A DNA stretch of 64,000 nucleotides from an uncultured Crocinitomix sp. (GCA_937136425.1 CAKZON010000069.1:248001-312000); one strand, 5' to 3'. Positions 32,675 through 40,406 are shown, counted from the first letter of the stretch. Notes: generated by a model not told the origin, from the sequence alone. Program-made: numbers and translations.

Positions 32675-33237
32675 ATTTAGTGCGGTGAGTGTCCGGAGAA
32701 AAAAATCGATAGATCTTAGCCCTAGATTCATTGAATCTTCTTATTTTGTTGCTCCAGTTTATAATCTCAAAACCTATTTTACTATGAACGTATTATTAAT
32801 AGAACAAACCCATGTTGTATACTCATTAGCACCAAGCAATTTATGTTCGAGTGCAGTTGTATGTTTTCCAGACTCGTATATTATTGTATCAAAAGGGCCA
32901 TCTCATCCCTTTCGGATTGAGAATGACCCTGTTCCTGGATACAATTTTCCTGATAATGATGTTGCTGCTGGATTAAGAAGTATGATTGATTCGGCCAGTT
33001 CTGAAGAAGAGTTGAAAGCAAAATTGCTTGAGTTGATCCAAAACAATAATACCTGTGTAATCAACTTTTCTGATTATAAAAAGATTAAGATCAAGGGGTT
33101 TTTAGGTACAAAAAATTTCAAAGTATCAAATAATGCCATGAACTATATTTCTTTTAGTACAAGAAAAGATGATGCTAAATCATTGGCTGAATTTTATTCA
33201 AATTTGTAAGAGCTTCACTTGCAAATTTGCACTAAAT
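32675..33237. repeat. Inverted repeat flanking a plus-strand gene
   Basis: ATTTAGTGC (32675-32683) and its complement GCACTAAAT (33229-33237) flank the only small plus-strand gene in the right half of the block. The right arm, TTGCAAATTTGCACTAAAT, resembles the right arm of the palindrome at 23028 (TTTCAAATTTGCACCTAG), and the left arm AGCATTTAGTGCGG resembles that palindrome's left arm. The gene thus appears to sit within a split copy of this palindrome. Confidence 0.45.
32784..33209 (+). CDS. Small hypothetical protein, plus strand
   Basis: The start chosen is the ATG at 32784 (MNVLLIEQTHVVYSLAPSNL). An in-frame codon at 32685 would add 33 residues that look non-coding. The protein of about 140 residues reads PDSYIIVSKGPSHPFRIEND then SASSEEELKAKLLELIQNNN, YKKIKIKGFLGTKNFKV and SFSTRKDDAKSLAEFYSNL. 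No family recognised. It is reversed against its neighbours and flanked by an inverted repeat. Confidence 0.72.
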   Translation: MNVLLIEQTHVVYSLAPSNLCSSAVVCFPDSYIIVSKGPSHPFRIENDPVPGYNFPDNDVAAGLRSMIDSASSEEELKAKLLELIQNNNTCVINFSDYKKIKIKGFLGTKNFKVSNNAMNYISFSTRKDDAKSLAEFYSNL

Positions 33238-34398
33238 TTTTGTGAACTTTATTGTTTGTGACCGCCCACTTAGTTCAGTGAAAACTAAATAATGAATACC
33301 ATTTGTCAAGCCACTCAGGTCTAGCAAGACATTTTTTTCCTGAGCGGGCTTATATAGGTTCATTTCCAACTGTCCTAAAGCGTTGTATAATTGAATAGAG
33401 CCATCTAACCACGCTCCATCAAAAAATACATGTGTATTGGAGTGACATGGGTTTGGAAATAGACTAATGGTGGTTGAATTCTCTTGAAGATTGTTGATGG
33501 ATAAATAAGTTTTGTTGATGTCCAACTTTAATCCTACTGGTCTGTGATCTGAGATATTGGAATCATATTCTGAAAGACCTCCAGCCAAATAATCATCCAC
33601 TTTTATGGTCATAATACTGGATAATGGGTTTTCAAATTCTTCGAATAATTCATTTGTGATTAAGATATGATCAAGGTGCGACGGCCATCCTGGAAAGGAC
33701 CATTCTGTCGAGGTTCCTGTTGCAATAGCGTTATCAGCAAAACTAAAATGATCTGGATAATCTGTGAATGGAGTGAAAACATTATCAGTTAATGGGTCGG
33801 TTAGAATGTCATTCAAATCCCCAATTACAATTACTCTACTACTGGCAAAATTTTCGTCAATATAATCCTTCAAATATTGATTGGCTGTGAGTCGTCTATA
33901 TTCTTCATCTGAAGAGTTTCCAGGGTCTAATGTTCCGTCTCCACAGCATTTGTAATGATTGTTGATTAAAATGATAGGCTCACCTCTGTAAAGCAATTCC
34001 ATTACCATTGGTGAACGCGGAAATGCATTCCAATAAGGAGCACTTGTGTAAATCTCGTATATATCTGTAATGAGTATTGAATCCGTTTTATAGATATACG
34101 CAAGCCCGGCAAACCAAGCTGATTCAAAATAGACTTCATAATCATCCAAGCTATCTACCATTTGTTTTAAAAGAGTAGTGTCCGTAATCTCTTGGCAGGC
34201 AATAATATCTGCGTCAATAGCATCAATTGCTTTTCGAACTGAATCTACGGTGCTCATGCCGTTTTTCGGAAACCATTCAAGGTTCCAAGTCACAACTTCA
34301 AAGGTTGAATCTGTGCCAAAGGTGATGTCTTCCAAACTTTGAGAAAAGGTTAGTGTAGAAAACACAGTTAAAAACAATATGACAACGAAAGATTTCAA
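33232..34398 (-). CDS. Secreted endonuclease/exonuclease/phosphatase-family protein with T9SS sorting domain
   Basis: A signal peptide (ending TFSQ) precedes an EEP fold, residues 33-300: FEVVTWNLEWFPKNG, ADIIACQEITDTTLLKQMVD (catalytic Glu in CQE), INNHYKCCGDG, RVIVIGDLNDIL (GDLND), HLDHILITNELF and SDHRPVGLKLDI (catalytic SDH). The last 85 residues are a type-A sorting domain (SLFPNPCHSNTHVFF ... NGIHYLVFTELSGRSQTIK). The protein is expected at the cell surface or secreted, for example as an extracellular nuclease or phosphatase. Confidence 0.93.
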   Translation of the reverse strand: MKSFVVILFLTVFSTLTFSQSLEDITFGTDSTFEVVTWNLEWFPKNGMSTVDSVRKAIDAIDADIIACQEITDTTLLKQMVDSLDDYEVYFESAWFAGLAYIYKTDSILITDIYEIYTSAPYWNAFPRSPMVMELLYRGEPIILINNHYKCCGDGTLDPGNSSDEEYRRLTANQYLKDYIDENFASSRVIVIGDLNDILTDPLTDNVFTPFTDYPDHFSFADNAIATGTSTEWSFPGWPSHLDHILITNELFEEFENPLSSIMTIKVDDYLAGGLSEYDSNISDHRPVGLKLDINKTYLSINNLQENSTTISLFPNPCHSNTHVFFDGAWLDGSIQLYNALGQLEMNLYKPAQEKNVLLDLSGLTNGIHYLVFTELSGRSQTIKFTKI

Positions 34399-34466
34399 TT
34401 GATATATCGAGTGTTTAGATGAAGTTTCTTTGTTGTAAGTTACGAAATGGAAATGACTTTTATTTT

Positions 34467-34877
34467 TTACTCCAAAAGACCTACAAATTCTAAATAGTTC
34501 GTTTCAGAATCATATATATCTAATAGTTTTTCCCGATCAATTTTCACTTTTTTTTGAACGATTACATGGTCAGCTAATTCGTCTAAATCTAATACTAAAT
34601 TTGAAGGATTTTCATCTTTATCAAAAGGCTCTTCAACGATAATACCAAGTTCAATCATGTAATCCTCTTCTAATTCAAGAACTTTTTTTATCAGCTCCAA
34701 ATCAATCGATTCGTCATTAACTTCGGAATAAATAAAGCAGGCCGCTTCATCTAAGTCATATATTCCAGAATCAGCATTTTTGTCATCAATTTCACATAAA
34801 ATATTTTGCTGACAGCTCACCATAACTAATATTGTGCAGGTTGCAAGCAATCGAGATAAAATTCTATTTCCATTCAT
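34467..34877 (-). CDS. Lipoprotein of unknown function
   Basis: The start chosen is the ATG at 34877 (MNGNRILSRLLATCTILVMV, lipobox VMVSC). An upstream in-frame start adds 7 residues. The mature region of about 110 residues is strongly acidic and helical (DDKNADSGIYDLDEAACFIY, DESIDLELIKKVLELEEDYM), with two cysteines. Its codon use resembles its neighbours. A GTTGTAAGTT box lies beyond its stop. Confidence 0.8.
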   Translation of the reverse strand: MNGNRILSRLLATCTILVMVSCQQNILCEIDDKNADSGIYDLDEAACFIYSEVNDESIDLELIKKVLELEEDYMIELGIIVEEPFDKDENPSNLVLDLDELADHVIVQKKVKIDREKLLDIYDSETNYLEFVGLLE

Positions 34878-34909
34878 TTTTAAATCGTCATAAAGCATAA
34901 TCTACCGTG

Positions 34910-35278
34910 TTATGAGCCGTTTTCAAAAAAATCGCGAATTTTTTCTATGTTACCAGCTAACAGGTCACTGTATAATTCTTCAGCATGGTCCCAGTTTTTT
35001 GCGTTAGATTTCAACTCGTATTCAATATTATTCGGTCCGTCAAGAGTGAAGTACATCCCTAAGTTCTTGCCAATTTGCAGGATGGAAATATACTCTCCGT
35101 AATAAACACCTACATGGAAATAACAATGTTCAATGTCTGTAGTTGTTTTGATTTTTTCTAAAAACGCTTTAATTTTTTCAATTCCTATATTATCAAGGGA
35201 GTTTCCCCACCCGTCTTCAATGAAATTTCCTTCTATTTCCCTCATATTATCAAGTAAAATTGATTCACACTTTATCAA
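34910..35278 (-). CDS. Small hypothetical protein
   Basis: A 122-residue acidic cytosolic protein that reads MIKCESILLDNMREIEGNFI then IKTTTDIEHCYFHVGVYYGE and YFTLDGPNNIEYELKSNAKN. Size and charge fit immunity-like proteins but no family is recognised. The true start may be the Met at residue 12 (MREIEGN). The box CGTGTTATGAGCC flanks its stop, as for other units. Confidence 0.72.
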   Translation of the reverse strand: MIKCESILLDNMREIEGNFIEDGWGNSLDNIGIEKIKAFLEKIKTTTDIEHCYFHVGVYYGEYISILQIGKNLGMYFTLDGPNNIEYELKSNAKNWDHAEELYSDLLAGNIEKIRDFFENGS

Positions 35279-35351
35279 AAGTTAGCTCTATAAAATATAA
35301 CTTGTGTGTATGTTATGTAGGATTCTGTTGGGTACTGCACCGTGCACATTG

Positions 35352-35606
35352 TTACCAGTTTTTTAATATTTTATATCGGGTCTTTATAAAATCGAAATCA
35401 TCATTGAGTTCTTCATATTTATATTCTTTTACAATTTCAATTAATCCTTTATTGATTTAAGTTTTGAAATCATCAGAATCAACTTGATTTAATGAGGATT
35501 TTAGTTCAATTTCCCCAAAGTAAATATACCAAGGATACCACGTTGGCCCCCATTCTTGAACTATGAATTCAAATTCATTAATCAAGAGCTTTTTTGCATA
35601 GCTCAT
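35352..35606 (-). pseudogene. Small gene broken by an in-frame stop
   Basis: From ATG at 35606 the frame reads MSYAKKLLINEFEFIVQEWG then PTWYPWYIYFGEIELKSSLN and reaches TAA at 35459-35457 after 49 codons. The same frame continues with INKGLIEIVKEYKYEELNDD and FDFIKTRYKILKNW to a second TAA at 35354-35352. Both halves have coding character (acidic, helix-rich), so a single base change to TAA has probably inactivated an 83-residue gene. Otherwise it is a readthrough site. Confidence 0.65.
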
Positions 35607-35639
35607 TAAATAACATTTTGTGACCGATCTCCAAAAAAA

Positions 35640-36008
35640 TTATTTCTGTTTATTCCAATTTCTCCATTTCCAATAATTTGGATTTAAGCTAAAACCTTCT
35701 GCATTTGAAAATATATGATTCCAGTCTTTGTTTTTCCAATCTATATTTTTATTGGCAAATTGTATGGCTTCAGCAACTAGTTTAGAAGTGATGGCTTTTA
35801 CTTGGTCCTTTTCTTCAACTCCGTTGTCGAAATATTTTTTATGAGAGGCATCTGCGCCACGACAAAAGGAGAATCTAAAATTAGATTGTTCTATTAGACC
35901 AATATTACACACTATATCTCCATTATCTTCATCATATTTTATACTCCAATAATACTGAACACCATCAACGGTTATTTTTCGAATATTTTTATTTTTAGGT
36001 ATTGACAT
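35640..36008 (-). CDS. Small conserved protein, paralogue of the gene at 3369
   Basis: The start chosen is the ATG at 36008 (MSIPKNKNIRKITVDGVQYY). An in-frame ATG at 36089 would run through the family-2 repeat and is not used. The 122-residue protein shares the MSxPxxxxxRKITVDxxxYxW opening and a central helix with the 3369 gene. Its C-terminal end is rich in tryptophan and asparagine (NYWKWRNWNKQK). Function unknown. It lies 46 bases downstream of the family-2 repeat. Confidence 0.8.
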   Translation of the reverse strand: MSIPKNKNIRKITVDGVQYYWSIKYDEDNGDIVCNIGLIEQSNFRFSFCRGADASHKKYFDNGVEEKDQVKAITSKLVAEAIQFANKNIDWKNKDWNHIFSNAEGFSLNPNYWKWRNWNKQK

Positions 36009-36053
36009 TTGAATTTTTAATGGTTTATAATGTTCGAATAAAGTGAATGACTT

Positions 36054-36136
36054 TATTCCTTGTATATGCCTCAACTCCACAAAATCCAAAAAGAAAACAT
36101 CAGGAATTCAGGCTAATGACACTTTATAAAGATAAG
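36054..36136 (-). repeat. Family-2 repeat, long form, copy 3
   Basis: TATTCCTTGTATATG, CCACAAAATCCAAAAAGAAA and AATGACACTTTATAAAGATAAG (given here as AATGACACTTTATAAAG and ATAAG) align with 4101-4184 and 24224-24307, with more changes. It lies between the accessory block and the outer-membrane protein gene, so it marks the right edge of the block. Confidence 0.75.
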
Positions 36137-36173
36137 CATAACCTTGAGAAAAGAAATAATCACCTCGCAAAAA

Positions 36174-36857
36174 TTAATCCTCTTTCTTCTTAAAAACGGT
36201 GCGATATAGCTCGCCCAATAAAATTTGAACGCCAAAGCTGTAATAGGGCCTGTTGAATGCTCCTTTTACTTCTGGACTAGTATTAAATGAAAGTCGGTAG
36301 CCAACAGATGCACGGGGTGCGAGCCATGAAAAAATGTAATATTTGGTTTGAAAACCAACTGTTAGTGCAGAAAATGGGCTTTGAATTAAGGGTAGAAAAA
36401 TTCCTGTACTATCTTCAAACTGCCCCGTGATAGTTCCTGCGCTAAATTCGGTGGGAATGGCAAATTCCCATTTGGGAGATTTAAACAAAACACGTTCATA
36501 AAAAATGGAGACGTATCCAACATTAAAAATAACGCTAGAAGTATCTGTTGCAGCAGGATGGTCTACTGGGATATTAGTGAAAACTACATTTTTTGAGAGG
36601 CCATAAAAGCCTAAACCAAAACGGTGAACACCTTTGTATTCTAAACCTGTACGCAAGCCATTAATTTTTACGGGTGCCCCTCTAAAAAAGGATCGCCGTG
36701 CATCTAACCCCAGCATAAATTTCCACTTTTTAGGCCCGTATTGATTAGGAAAAAGCTTTGCTTTTAATGGTAGATCTGCAAGCGAGTCGTTTTGAGCATT
36801 TACACCATTGGCGGATGCGAATGTGATTAGAAATAAAACGGTTGCCAAAAATTTCAC
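36174..36857 (-). CDS. Outer-membrane-type protein of unknown function
   Basis: A signal peptide (ANGVNAQ) and then 200 residues of amphipathic strands (FMLGLDARRSFFRGAPVKIN, HRFGLGFYGLSK, VGYVSIFYERVLF, SALTVGFQTKYYIFSWLAPR, SVGYRLSFNTSPEV) suit a small outer-membrane barrel. The start codon is GTG at 36857, placed 4 bases after a TACTTTTG box. Its 3' end is duplicated in diverged form at 24308, next to the family-2 repeat. It is the likely anchor gene of the accessory block. Confidence 0.82.
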   Translation of the reverse strand: MKFLATVLFLITFASANGVNAQNDSLADLPLKAKLFPNQYGPKKWKFMLGLDARRSFFRGAPVKINGLRTGLEYKGVHRFGLGFYGLSKNVVFTNIPVDHPAATDTSSVIFNVGYVSIFYERVLFKSPKWEFAIPTEFSAGTITGQFEDSTGIFLPLIQSPFSALTVGFQTKYYIFSWLAPRASVGYRLSFNTSPEVKGAFNRPYYSFGVQILLGELYRTVFKKKED

Positions 36858-36861
36858 ATGC

Positions 36862-36869
36862 CAAAAGTA
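36862..36869 (-). promoter_or_regulatory. Promoter -7 box TACTTTTG
   Basis: On the minus strand TACTTTTG lies only 4 bases before the GTG start at 36857, so transcription would begin at or just inside the start codon. This suggests a leaderless mRNA, or a start codon further downstream. Confidence 0.5.
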
Positions 36870-37078
36870 TTGAATATCATTGGTTGTTTAAAGAGTAAAC
36901 AAAGTAAGTATTGAACAGTTTGCTGTTTAGGATAGGTTCCAAACAGCCTCATTTCTTTGACCAAAGTGGGGTTTTGCTCCAAACTTGACAATGAAGTTGC
37001 CTTCACCAAAATATAGGTTTAATACCAGAAGAATCAGCGGCAATAACTCAAAACTTGAGTATATTTAGTATTGTAATT

Positions 37079-37909
37079 ATGGATTTATATACCTTTTTTG
37101 TTTGGGCTTTGATATTGGCACTTGTAGTACTCGGTGTCTGGTTTTTATATACGGTATTTATTCCTACGAAAGAAGAAAAAGAACATAGAAGAATACAAAA
37201 AGAGAGTCTTGAGGATGATCGTGTTTATGATCCGGAAACAGGTCGGTTTTTTACGTTAGAAGAGTTGGAAAATGACGAAAGATTTGAAGCAACAAAAGGA
37301 AATGATTTATATACGGAAGAGGAGATTGAGAAAGTATTTTCTTATGATGCTTCGTTTCCATTAATTCATAATTTTTTGATTGAGAATGGGTATCTCACCA
37401 CGAATGATGACGAAACGCTCAGTCGGTTTAAGGAAACGGCAATGGCAAATTCTTATGACGGAATTAGATTTGCAAGAACCTATGCAATATCAAGTAAGAG
37501 TGCACTTTCATTAATGGAGCTAGAGTATAAAGTAAACGGATCTTATCATAGCGATTTATACTTTATTGGAAATACTAGTTTAAAAGAGGGTAGGGGTCAC
37601 TTTTTGTTAGAACCTGTTTCAATAAAAGAAGGTTTGTTGCGGTTTATTGATACCACTAAATCAAAAATAATAGATGGGTGGAATTTAGTGCCAGTTAATA
37701 ATGAACTTGATGGTGTTATTGTTGATGATATCATAATGGCATTGCCAAAAAATAAGTGGTTGAATGATCAATTGGTAGATGAATCTGAAAATGTGAAGGT
37801 TGCAATAGAGGTAAAAGAAAATCAGCTTTATTTTAAGAGTTCTTCACCAATAAAAGAAGAAGAGCTTGATGGAATGATTTCTATTCTTAGAAATTTGGAA
37901 AAGCTTTAA
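37079..37909 (+). CDS. Membrane-anchored hypothetical protein
   Basis: The start chosen is the ATG at 37079 (MDLYTFFVWALILALVVLGV), an N-terminal transmembrane segment. A TTG start at 37055 would add 8 residues. A charged linker (KEEKEHRRIQKESLEDDRVY) follows, then a soluble C-terminal domain of about 200 residues with strand-rich pieces (MELEYKVNGSYHSDLYFIGN, GRGHFLLEPVSIKEGLLRFI). No family recognised. The C-terminal part would face the cytosol or periplasm depending on topology, which the sequence does not decide. Confidence 0.82.
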   Translation: MDLYTFFVWALILALVVLGVWFLYTVFIPTKEEKEHRRIQKESLEDDRVYDPETGRFFTLEELENDERFEATKGNDLYTEEEIEKVFSYDASFPLIHNFLIENGYLTTNDDETLSRFKETAMANSYDGIRFARTYAISSKSALSLMELEYKVNGSYHSDLYFIGNTSLKEGRGHFLLEPVSIKEGLLRFIDTTKSKIIDGWNLVPVNNELDGVIVDDIIMALPKNKWLNDQLVDESENVKVAIEVKENQLYFKSSSPIKEEELDGMISILRNLEKL

Positions 37910-37973
37910 ATAAGCAAGAATCATAGAATAAAAGTACTGTAGATTTGAGCTATGAAATCTAAGCCATTTCATG

Positions 37974-37981
37974 TACTTTTG
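37974..37981 (+). promoter_or_regulatory. Promoter -7 box TACTTTTG before 37987
   Basis: TACTTTTG ends 5 bases before the ATG at 37987, with a TTTG at 37953-37956 at suitable -33 spacing. As at 36862, the box is so close that the transcript may be leaderless. Confidence 0.55.
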
Positions 37982-37986
37982 CCCTC

Positions 37987-38517
37987 ATGAAATTTGAATA
38001 CCAAATTCAAGAGCAAGATTATCTGGATTTTCAGTTGTATACTGCATCAAAATCGCCGCGGTTCGAAAAAAAGCAACGTAACGGACGTTATTTCATTACG
38101 CTTTGCTCCCTAATTACAGCATGTTATTTCACCTATGTGCAAGATTGGGGAATGGTGGCATATTTTGGATTGACAACGGTTGTGTTTTTTCTTTTTTACC
38201 CTTGGTATTTTAAGTGGAGACAAAAGGTACATTACACCAAATATATTCGCCGTAACTACAAAAATTTATTTGGCAGGTCTGAGGAAATGGAGGTGAAAGG
38301 AAAAACACTAGAGCTTACAAATTCAACTGGTAAAGGTCAAATCAAAGCTGCGGAACTTGTAAAGTTTATCGAAACTAAAAACCACTTTTTCATTCAAATG
38401 AAATCGGGCGCCTCGTTAATTATTCCGGTTTATAAAATGGATGATGCAGCTACTTTAAGAAACCAAATTAACGGAATGAAAATTCCGGTTGAAAAGGATA
38501 TGGATTGGAAATGGTAG
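37987..38517 (+). CDS. YcxB-like membrane protein
   Basis: A 176-residue protein: polar N-terminus (MKFEYQIQEQDYLDFQLYTA), two membrane helices (about 34-50 and 55-75), then a basic segment and a strand-rich cytosolic half (EMEVKGKTLELTNSTGKGQI, KAAELVKFIETKNHFFIQMK, SGASLIIPVYKMD). This is the YcxB arrangement, as in the protein at 18970. Function unknown. It is a plus-strand chromosomal gene with its own promoter. Confidence 0.82.
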   Translation: MKFEYQIQEQDYLDFQLYTASKSPRFEKKQRNGRYFITLCSLITACYFTYVQDWGMVAYFGLTTVVFFLFYPWYFKWRQKVHYTKYIRRNYKNLFGRSEEMEVKGKTLELTNSTGKGQIKAAELVKFIETKNHFFIQMKSGASLIIPVYKMDDAATLRNQINGMKIPVEKDMDWKW

Positions 38518-38545
38518 AAAGCCAGACTATCTATGTCTTAAATCC

Positions 38546-38995
38546 TTATTTTTCCATTTTTTCTAAATAGTCTTCAAGTAAATTCAACTTGTTAGTCATA
38601 TTTACCTTAATCTTTTTTGAAACTGTGCGTTTTATTAAATTGTATGGAAAGCGCAAATCAAATTGATAGGTAATTTTTAAAGTTGTTTTTTCCTTTTCAA
38701 TTGGAATGTAGTTCCAAGCACCAACAAAACATTTGAAAACAGAAGATCTATTCAGCATTTTAATGGATATTTCAGTTGGAACTTTAAAAGTTAAATATTC
38801 AGTATCCATCCTTATACCTTCAACAGATTCTGTATAAACTTTTGCCCCTTTTGCTAAGGTTGTAAAACCATCAAGAAAAGCAATTTCTTTGGTTTGTTTA
38901 TCCCATTTTTTTCTTTCAACGAAGTTTTGCGTAAAGTCAAATAGCCAATCTATATTACGGTTGATTATTACTTCTTGAGAGATAGTGTGATTCAT
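38546..38995 (-). CDS. SRPBCC/START-like protein
   Basis: The start chosen is the ATG at 38995 (MNHTISQEVIINRNIDWLFD). The upstream in-frame start adds 13 residues. The 149 residues have the SRPBCC pattern: an initial strand then a helix (DWLFDFTQNFVERKKWDKQT), seven strands (TEYLTFKVPTEISIKMLNRS, LKITYQFDLRFPYN) and a long C-terminal helix (KVNMTNKLNLLEDYLEKMEK) over a hydrophobic ligand cavity. Ligand unknown. Confidence 0.78.
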   Translation of the reverse strand: MNHTISQEVIINRNIDWLFDFTQNFVERKKWDKQTKEIAFLDGFTTLAKGAKVYTESVEGIRMDTEYLTFKVPTEISIKMLNRSSVFKCFVGAWNYIPIEKEKTTLKITYQFDLRFPYNLIKRTVSKKIKVNMTNKLNLLEDYLEKMEK

Positions 38996-39057
38996 TTTTA
39001 ATGTAGTTAAACAGGTTGCAGTAAAGATACGCATTAATCTTTCCTTTTGCGAATATG

Positions 39058-39492
39058 TTATTCTTCTACAAAACGTGTTTTATTTTTAAAAAAGTTTATT
39101 TCTATCCCTAAAATTACGACAGTTAGAGGGCCTAATGTTGCTGTGAGTAATAGTCCCCAGCTTGGCATATAATCTTGAGTAGGTATGCTTAATATCATAA
39201 ACGTGATAAACGAATATCCGCAGCATAGTATGGCTAAAATTATTAGCATTATTCTTCTCCATATATTGGGTTGACATAATTGAAAACTAATTGCGAGTAT
39301 GGAAAGAGGAATGAAAAAACTGAAAAGTTCAAAGTCTTTATACACATAGTTAAGTTGCCAAATTAAATCGTCAGTTTCACTAGGACCTCCGCTATAGGTT
39401 ATTGAATATGGAAGGATTAAAACTAGCACGATAACAACATTAAAGATGGTTATCATCTTATTGTTCTTTATGTATTGCCAGATGCCGTTCAT
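39058..39492 (-). CDS. Small four-helix membrane protein
   Basis: 144 residues with four predicted transmembrane helices (about 11-32, 48-68, 74-96 and 108-130) and short polar loops. No conserved motif recognised. It is separated by 62 bases from the SRPBCC gene downstream and may be co-transcribed with it. Confidence 0.78.
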   Translation of the reverse strand: MNGIWQYIKNNKMITIFNVVIVLVLILPYSITYSGGPSETDDLIWQLNYVYKDFELFSFFIPLSILAISFQLCQPNIWRRIMLIILAILCCGYSFITFMILSIPTQDYMPSWGLLLTATLGPLTVVILGIEINFFKNKTRFVEE

Positions 39493-39551
39493 TTATTTTG
39501 ACATTGACATAAAGATACTACTTTAATTGTGCGTAGAACTGGTTCGCTTTA

Positions 39552-40406
39552 TTACTGCATAATCATGTGCTCAATATTCTCATTGTCAGTTTTATTTTGC
39601 ACGTGTTTAGAGTTTTCTAATAAAACGGTTTTTTTCAGAGACGGAAATATTTTATTGGCGCGTTTGATCATCTTGTTTCCTGGAAACATAATGTCTTTAT
39701 TGGCTGCAATAAGTGTAATTGGAGTATTAATTGAATTTGCCTCAGCTTTTGTTATGGTTGGAATAGCTGTAAAATCCATGTCAAAATGTAAAAACACTTT
39801 AGATAAATAACTCAACGCAAATTCATCTCTTTCAGAAAAAAGTGAGTCTAGAAACTTTTCAAGATGTTTGCTGTTTTTGGTCTTTATGTAGCGCTTCATT
39901 GGAATAAATACTTTAAATAAAGCTACCAGTGGGTTTCCGTTTACAATGAATGCTGGGGCGGTTAAAAAGACCTCCTTAATATTGTTTTGATTCTGGATTA
40001 AAGTTTTGAGAATAACTAAACCTCCAAATGAAAAACCAGCCATGGTTACATTTGTCAATCCTAAATTGTTTATGACATTATTCATCCATAAACCATAGCT
40101 ATTGTCTTTCATGTTTAGGCGGTTTTCAGCACTTTTATTAGGTTGTGCTAAAACGTCTATTGCAAATACTTGAAAGTCCTTATATACATTAGGGTAGGTT
40201 TCTAAAGCAATTGGTGCGCAACCATTGGATCCATGAATTAGTAGCAACGGCGGTTTTGAATCGTCTCCTATAATAAGTACATGTGTTTTGCCAAAATCAG
40301 TGTCAATCATTTTGGTTTTATAGTCCAATTTTAATTCATTTAGCTTCTTGTTGTAAAGGGCTAAAATCTCATTTTTTCCTGTTTCTGATTTGAATAATGA
40401 TTTCAT
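39552..40406 (-). CDS. Alpha/beta hydrolase
   Basis: A 284-residue protein with the alpha/beta-hydrolase layout: LLLIHGSNGCAPIA (oxyanion-hole HG), MAGFSFGGLVILK (nucleophile Ser in GFSFGG), TLIAANKDIMFPGNKM (catalytic Asp) and a histidine in ENSKHVQNK. The full triad is therefore present. The substrate is unknown. It is divergently arranged with a TetR-family gene, which likely regulates it. No signal peptide, so cytosolic. Confidence 0.9.
   Translation of the reverse strand: MKSLFKSETGKNEILALYNKKLNELKLDYKTKMIDTDFGKTHVLIIGDDSKPPLLLIHGSNGCAPIALETYPNVYKDFQVFAIDVLAQPNKSAENRLNMKDNSYGLWMNNVINNLGLTNVTMAGFSFGGLVILKTLIQNQNNIKEVFLTAPAFIVNGNPLVALFKVFIPMKRYIKTKNSKHLEKFLDSLFSERDEFALSYLSKVFLHFDMDFTAIPTITKAEANSINTPITLIAANKDIMFPGNKMIKRANKIFPSLKKTVLLENSKHVQNKTDNENIEHMIMQ

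Noticed and set aside
39529..39810. Plus-strand 93-codon frame with hydrophobic segments
   Set aside because: Antisense to the 3' end of the hydrolase gene, whose catalytic His lies in this part.
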